DNA of 33,532 nt. Source: Lachnospiraceae bacterium (GTDB lineage: Bacteria > Bacillota > Clostridia > Lachnospirales > Lachnospiraceae). The stretch lies in NCBI GenBank assembly GCA_017445585.1, contig JAFSTX010000064.1, positions 1 through 33,532 of the forward strand, read 5' to 3'. Numbering within the stretch: the stretch's first letter is position 1; each line of letters starts with the position of its first letter. This document shows positions 27,877-33,532 of the stretch, piece by piece. Below the pieces are notes generated by a model. The model was not told the DNA's origin, did no database searches, and was given only the letters and a program-made list of their open reading frames with translations. The position numbers and the translations under genes were made by a program.

Positions 27877-27895
27877 TTTTCCTTTTTCCTCCCTT

Positions 27896-28447
27896 TTAGA
27901 AATCGATCGAGGGTCTGATAAGCGCTATGTCCGCTCTCGAGATCCTGCAGCTTATGTCTTGTGTTATTTCTATTACAACGCTCTGCGCGTCATGATCTTT
28001 TAATATGCCGGTCAGTTCCTTTTCCCCGGCGAGTTTTCCGGCCTCGCGTTTCAGGCGCCTGGAGGTTGCCGGGTCATCGTTCCCGACTTCGGGCAGCGTG
28101 AGCATTTCGGCGGTGAGCGGCTTGTAAAGCCTGACCTCTACCGTATCGCCCCGATGCCTCACAAAATCCTTTTCCTTTTTCAGCGGCCGGCCCAGGCCGG
28201 GCGAGCTGATCTCAAGCGTGTAGGCCTCATCGATAAAATCTTCCCGGTCGAGCTCATCGGAAAAGGCCCTGCTGACTGTCTCGCAGTCGTCTATCGTGAT
28301 GCCTCCCGGTTTGTCGATATAGGCTCTCAGGTAATAATTTCCGGCCTCCTTCACATACTCCACATCCACAAGCTCAAATCCGTTGGATTCGATGATGGGA
28401 GTAATGAGGGCTTCCGCTCTTGCTTCGTAATCCGCAGCTTTGCTCAA
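27896..28447 (-). CDS. rimP: Ribosome maturation factor RimP
   Basis: 183 residues, slightly longer than the usual 150-160 because of an insertion near the C-terminus (about 120-145, rich in Arg, Lys and Glu). RimP acts in 30S assembly. Recognised by ITPIIESNGFELVDVEYVKE, YLRAYIDKPGGITIDDCE and LEISSPGLGRPLKKEKDF. The start codon is TTG at 28445-28447, with AGGAG six bases upstream; no ATG with a comparable site exists. It is the first gene of the rimP-truB cluster, behind a promoter and two leader hairpins. Confidence 0.95.
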   Translation of the reverse strand: MSKAADYEARAEALITPIIESNGFELVDVEYVKEAGNYYLRAYIDKPGGITIDDCETVSRAFSDELDREDFIDEAYTLEISSPGLGRPLKKEKDFVRHRGDTVEVRLYKPLTAEMLTLPEVGNDDPATSRRLKREAGKLAGEKELTGILKDHDAQSVVIEITQDISCRISRADIALIRPSIDF

Positions 28448-28472
28448 TTGGCGCTCCTCGCACGGGCTCCGC

Positions 28473-28558
28473 GATCCGCCGCTCTTTCCGTCAAAAGCGG
28501 ATCATCTGCCCGTTTCCCCTTTTACATCAAAGTAGTGAGGCGACCAGCGCCTCACTAC
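28473..28558 (-). other. Two leader hairpins upstream of rimP
   Basis: GTAGTGAGGCG (28532-28542) pairs perfectly with CGCCTCACTAC (28548-28558) over eleven positions around a five-base loop. Closer to the gene, GATCCGC (28473-28479) pairs with GCGGATC (28497-28503). Neither is followed by a T-run. They occupy most of the leader of about 130 bases. Confidence 0.65.
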
Positions 28559-28582
28559 ACAACACAACTATACAACGTAGAC

Positions 28583-28610
28583 ATTATAGCATCAAATATT
28601 CTTTTTACAA
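28583..28610 (-). promoter_or_regulatory. Promoter of the rimP-nusA-infB cluster
   Basis: TATAAT (28583-28588) preceded by TGC (extended -10) and TTGTAA (28605-28610) at 16 bases, on the minus strand. Confidence 0.75.
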
Positions 28611-28636
28611 GTGTTTTTGCCAAAAAAGATATGATT

Positions 28637-29803
28637 TCACGTTTCAGGACGTTTTTTTCTCCTGCGGCGTCTGATCAGAAGGATGATGACCACCGCGATC
28701 GCCGCGACAAAGAGCAGAAAGGTCCAGTTATAGACGAACCAGAGCGCAAAATCTCCCCAGAATTCGGCAAAGGATTCCAGCCCCTCCGAGAAGGAATCTC
28801 CGAGCTTTTCCCAGAAAGTTCTGGGCGCTGTGACTTCGGTCTGTTTATATACTTCTTTAAGAGTGATATCAATGGTCGAATACGCCACCTTCAGATCGTA
28901 GCCCTTAAGCTGGGACGCGTAGCTGTCCGCTTCCCACTGCGCATCGCTGATGGCCTCCTCGAGAGTGATGATGTCCTCCATGTTTTCCGCCTGTTTAAGC
29001 AGCTCCTGCAGACGGTCAAGGCGTATCTGAACCGTTTCCAGACGGGATTCGATATCATTGTACGTATCCGTCACGTCGGTTTTGGAGATATGGTTGCGCG
29101 TCACGTTGCACAGCTCCTGCACTCCCTCGGTCACTTTCGTAAAATTCTCCGCAGGGATGCGGATGCGGTAACTGGCGGTCATATAGCCCGAGCCGGAATC
29201 GTATTCCTCGGAATCCTCAAAATACCCGCCGTTTTCCGAGACAAGATCTGAGATCATCTGCGCGGCCTGACGGAATTCGAGTGTCTCCGCCGTAATGGAC
29301 GCGTTATAGATTATCTTGGTATCCTCTCTGACCAGGGAAGATCCGGTGTACTCATTGATGGCTTCGGTAGGGGCCTCCCCGGGCTCGGCCATCGCCTCCT
29401 TATGCCCGGTCATCCCGTAGCTGAAGTAGCTTTCATTTTCTATAGCGCCGCCCGCCAGATAGGAATCGCCGTCCAAAGCAGCATACCCGGATCTATCGGA
29501 GGATACGCTATCGGAGGATACGCGGGATATGGCGAATACTCCCACCGCCAGAACCAGCATGGCCGCCACGGTCGTGAGCGCGTAGTGCTTTTTGAAGAAG
29601 TGCAGGAGGCCCTTTTTAGGGGTCCGGCCTGCCTGCGCCTGCTTGCTGCCGGAAGCAGCAGGCGACTCTGCAGCTGCTCCGGACGCAGCGGATGCGTCCT
29701 CACGGAGTCCGGAAGCACCCTGCTCCGCCCGGTACTGCGCGGTCTCCGCGACAAACTTGTCATCAATATTGGTAATGGCCTCTTCTATTATCTCTCTTTT
29801 CAT
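28637..29803 (-). CDS. DUF4349 membrane protein, probable anti-sigma factor
   Basis: 388 residues. The N-terminal stretch IIEEAITNIDDKFVAE (about 5-20) resembles the short sigma-binding motif seen in anti-sigma factors of Firmicutes. Membrane helix 1 is at about 75-94, an extracellular DUF4349 domain at about 158-318 (IIYNASITAET, then IRIPAENF and a coiled region at 245-300), and membrane helix 2 at about 356-378 with a basic tail inside. It lies 25 bases downstream of the ECF sigma factor gene and has GGAGG before its start. Anti-sigma activity is inferred from the motif and the pairing; DUF4349 itself has no settled function. Confidence 0.85.
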   Translation of the reverse strand: MKREIIEEAITNIDDKFVAETAQYRAEQGASGLREDASAASGAAAESPAASGSKQAQAGRTPKKGLLHFFKKHYALTTVAAMLVLAVGVFAISRVSSDSVSSDRSGYAALDGDSYLAGGAIENESYFSYGMTGHKEAMAEPGEAPTEAINEYTGSSLVREDTKIIYNASITAETLEFRQAAQMISDLVSENGGYFEDSEEYDSGSGYMTASYRIRIPAENFTKVTEGVQELCNVTRNHISKTDVTDTYNDIESRLETVQIRLDRLQELLKQAENMEDIITLEEAISDAQWEADSYASQLKGYDLKVAYSTIDITLKEVYKQTEVTAPRTFWEKLGDSFSEGLESFAEFWGDFALWFVYNWTFLLFVAAIAVVIILLIRRRRRKKRPET

Positions 29804-29828
29804 GTTCCTGTCCTCCGTGAGGTTCTGC

Positions 29829-30386
29829 CTAACTGATAAAGCCGTCCGACATGAGCTGTTCGCGAAGCTTCGTTTTAAGCCGGACCAGACGTACCGAGAC
29901 GTTTTTGACCGTCAGTCCGCTGCGCTCCGCAATGGCTTCATATGAATCGGAAAACCAGAATCTGCTGACAAAGATAAAACGGTTTTCCGGCGTCTGCTCC
30001 TCAAGAAAAGCATTGATGCGCTCGGTCAGCTCGCCTGCCTCTATCTCCTGCTCCGGCCCTCCGCCCGAGGCGAGCGTCTCTTCCAGCTCATCGAGCGAGG
30101 CATCGTAGAAGCTGTTGCGCTTTTCCGCGGTATTGTATGCGTAACGCTTCAGCGCGATGTTGCGCGCGACCTTCGCGACGTAGCTGATCAGGGGATTTGG
30201 ACGTTCCGGAGGGATCCTGTTCCACAGGGCCAGATAGACGTCGTTTACACACTCCTCCGCGTCAGATCTGCTGCGCAGGATGTTCTCGCCGATACGATGG
30301 CACAGCGCGCCGTAGCTGCGCTGCGTCTCGGCTATCGCCTGTTCATCGCGTGAAAAAAACAGATCAATGATCTTCTCGTCTTCCAT
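29829..30386 (-). CDS. ECF-family RNA polymerase sigma factor
   Basis: 185 residues with sigma region 2 (about 10-85: DAEECVNDVYLALWNRIPP, then SYVAKVARNIALKRY) and region 4 (about 130-180: DSYEAIAERSGLTVKNVSVRLVRLKTKLREQL). Such factors direct RNA polymerase to a small stress or envelope regulon and are held inactive by a partner membrane protein, here probably the DUF4349 protein encoded next. AAAGGAG lies before the start at 30386. The trigger and target promoters cannot be read from the sequence. Confidence 0.94.
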   Translation of the reverse strand: MEDEKIIDLFFSRDEQAIAETQRSYGALCHRIGENILRSRSDAEECVNDVYLALWNRIPPERPNPLISYVAKVARNIALKRYAYNTAEKRNSFYDASLDELEETLASGGGPEQEIEAGELTERINAFLEEQTPENRFIFVSRFWFSDSYEAIAERSGLTVKNVSVRLVRLKTKLREQLMSDGFIS

Positions 30387-30408
30387 GGAACCACTCCTTT
30401 CCGTCTCG

Positions 30409-30414
30409 ATTATA
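30409..30414 (-). promoter_or_regulatory. -10 element upstream of the ECF sigma factor gene
   Basis: TATAAT on the minus strand, 23 bases before the start codon, with no good -35 (TTTTCA at 17 bases). The upstream stretch 30430-30580 holds no gene that I can see. Confidence 0.45.
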
Positions 30415-30581
30415 TACTACGGAGATTTCTTTGAAAACTACATAATATCAGTGAAAAACAATTTCATCCTGTCTGCCGCCGGCCTTTCCGCTCTCACAAC
30501 CGTCCGGTTTACTTTGCATATCGGCCTTGCGCCGGCTCAAATCATGCTCGAATCGTTTTTCTCTTTTATGCCCGAAAAGCG

Positions 30582-30615
30582 AAAAAAAGCCCGGACTGCG
30601 GTGAGCCCGGGCTTT
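30582..30615 (-). terminator. Terminator of the groS-groL-phosphoribosyltransferase unit
   Basis: AAAGCCCGG (30586-30594) pairs with CCGGGCTTT (30607-30615), followed on the minus strand by a run of seven Ts (30582-30588). Confidence 0.85.
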
Positions 30616-30650
30616 ATAATGAAATTCCGACTATTCAACTGGTATTCCGG

Positions 30651-31220
30651 CTATTCGATCGGAAGGGGATGGCCTTCACTGTCAAAGAGCGGAAGAGCCT
30701 CGAGATAGATCACGTCGTCTCTCTTTGAAGCAGCGCCCTCGGCCAGGATGAACATCCTGCCGACGACCTCTGCTCCGGCCTGATTGACCAGCGCCTCGAC
30801 AGCCTTGAGCGAACCTCCCGTAGAAATGACATCGTCGATAATGAGGACCCTTTTGCCCTTGAGGAGCTTTGCGTCAGCGCCGTCCATATAGAGCTTCTGA
30901 ATGCCGGCGGTGGTGATGGACTTATCCTCCACGCAGAAGACTCCGTCCATATAGAACTTCTTCTCCTTGCGCAGGAGCATGTACTTCTTCTGTCCGCTCT
31001 GGCGGGCCATCTCATGGATGAGCGGTATGGCTTTAGCCTCGGGAGCGACCATGTAGTCGAACTCAGGAGCTTTCTTTAAGAGCTCGCGAGCCGCGGCCGT
31101 AGTCAGGTCAGGGTCTCCGAAAATAACGAAGGCTCCGATCATAAGCTTGTCGTTCAGGGGGCAAAGCGGCAGATCACGCTCCAGCCCGGCGATCTTCATT
31201 CGATATGTCATTCTGGCCAT
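30651..31220 (-). CDS. apt: Type I phosphoribosyltransferase, probably adenine phosphoribosyltransferase
   Basis: 189 residues. The PRPP-binding motif VLIIDDVISTGGS is at 125-137, and the flexible loop region with paired Arg/Lys (LLRKEKKFY) at 82-90. The length and the D-x-D-L-T-T-A and V-A-P-E-A-K-A-I-P segments fit the Apt/Xpt group, with Apt most likely; such enzymes join a purine base to PRPP. I cannot settle the base used. AAGGAGA is present seven bases before the start at 31220. It starts 19 bases after the groL stop with no terminator between, so it belongs to the chaperonin transcript. Confidence 0.85.
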   Translation of the reverse strand: MARMTYRMKIAGLERDLPLCPLNDKLMIGAFVIFGDPDLTTAAARELLKKAPEFDYMVAPEAKAIPLIHEMARQSGQKKYMLLRKEKKFYMDGVFCVEDKSITTAGIQKLYMDGADAKLLKGKRVLIIDDVISTGGSLKAVEALVNQAGAEVVGRMFILAEGAASKRDDVIYLEALPLFDSEGHPLPIE

Positions 31221-31239
31221 GTCGGACTCTCCTTATCGA

Positions 31240-32880
<1,641 letters not shown>

Positions 32881-32904
32881 TTATATCCGCGTTTCGTGCG
32901 GCCT

Positions 32905-33237
<333 letters not shown>

Positions 33238-33264
33238 TTAGCACTCTGACTCTTTGAGTGCCAA
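33238..33264. promoter_or_regulatory. CIRCE operator (HrcA binding site)
   Basis: TTAGCACTC (33238-33246), nine bases, GAGTGCCAA (33256-33264). This matches the CIRCE inverted repeat except for one base in the second half (consensus GAGTGCTAA). It lies between the promoter and groS, so HrcA would repress the operon outside heat shock. Confidence 0.95.
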
Positions 33265-33275
33265 ACAACGCTAAT

Positions 33276-33304
33276 AATATATCACCATGACTTGTATATT
33301 GCAA
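33276..33304 (-). promoter_or_regulatory. Promoter of groS-groL
   Basis: TTGCAA (33299-33304), 17 bases, TATATT (33276-33281) on the minus strand, directly upstream of CIRCE. Confidence 0.7.
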
Positions 33305-33344
33305 GGATAATATTTATAAAAAAAGAATAAACTCGCCTGTCTAT

Positions 33345-33365
33345 CTGCCCGACTCCGGGAGGCAG
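33345..33365. other. Small hairpin in the intergenic region after groS
   Basis: CTGCC (33345-33349) pairs with GGCAG (33361-33365). The 268 bases from 33265 to the end hold the groS promoter, this hairpin, and the plus-strand promoter described next; no gene is seen. Confidence 0.3.
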
Positions 33366-33453
33366 TGCATGTGCGTCTGGCCGAGTACCCCCCCGAGTTT
33401 GCCACTTAACCGCCTGATCTTAGGATAAAAAAATTCAGAAATAGCTTGATTTT

Positions 33454-33478
33454 GCAAGGAAAACCCTTGCTTTTTTTA
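33454..33478 (+). terminator. Terminator-like hairpin overlapping a promoter
   Basis: GCAAGG (33454-33459) pairs with CCTTGC (33465-33470), followed by seven Ts. No plus-strand gene precedes it in the window, so it may be incidental or shape the promoter's upstream region. Confidence 0.4.
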
Positions 33479-33495
33479 TTGCTTTATGGTATAAT
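33467..33495 (+). promoter_or_regulatory. Promoter for a plus-strand gene beyond the window
   Basis: TTGCTT (33467-33472), 17 bases, TATAAT (33490-33495) with TGG before the -10. A GGGAGGTG ribosome binding site at 33523-33530 ends the window, so a start codon is expected within about ten bases past it. Confidence 0.7.
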
Positions 33496-33532
33496 TTATT
33501 AGTAGGTCTATAGGTCTTTTTCGGGAGGTGTC

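Overview
The window reads as chromosomal DNA of a moderately GC-rich, low-complexity-tolerant Clostridia, most like a Lachnospiraceae relative. The indications are the Firmicutes order of the rimP-nusA-ylxQ-infB-rbfA-nrnA-truB cluster followed by rpsO and pnp, a CIRCE operator before groES-groEL, PPDK as a housekeeping gene, tRNA genes without an encoded CCA, and strong AGGAGG ribosome binding sites. Family-level placement is inference. Most genes lie on the minus strand.

Layout. 1-468 holds the N-terminus of pyruvate phosphate dikinase. 596-6857 carries alanine racemase and a two-gene ABC system: an ATPase with a fused N-terminal GAF sensor domain, and a giant FtsX-type permease whose extracellular part has two coiled coils and a duplicated domain. 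6945-7760 is an MscS channel. Divergent from it on the plus strand, metY and metA (acetyl-CoA type by residue Glu111) form a short methionine operon. 10197-11017 holds a YafQ/DinJ-type toxin-antitoxin pair that lies between two direct copies of the 3' end of queA; the intact queA follows. 12069-13394 is an SH3-domain membrane protein, divergent from a hybrid sensor kinase with two receiver domains (13672-16329).

16330-16690 is an unusual stretch: two copies of a tRNA-derived module, bidirectional terminators, an apparent tRNA remnant, a long stem-loop and an intact tRNA-Arg(CCG). Then come pnp with a long leader hairpin, rpsO with a structured leader, a secreted NlpC/P60 hydrolase, and the translation/RNA cluster truB, a RibF-like protein lacking the riboflavin kinase domain, nrnA, rbfA, infB, ylxQ, nusA, rimP (28447 back to 20668). 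28637-30386 is an ECF sigma factor with a DUF4349 membrane protein, probably its anti-sigma factor. The window closes with groS-groL and a phosphoribosyltransferase gene in the same transcription unit, under CIRCE control, and a plus-strand promoter and ribosome binding site for a gene beyond the end.

Working together: metA and metY make homocysteine from homoserine via O-acetylhomoserine. The rimP-to-truB cluster plus rpsO and pnp serves ribosome maturation, translation initiation and RNA decay. The least explained parts are the GAF-ABC/permease pair, the tRNA-derived repeat region, the toxin-antitoxin cassette flanked by queA ends, and the single-domain RibF.
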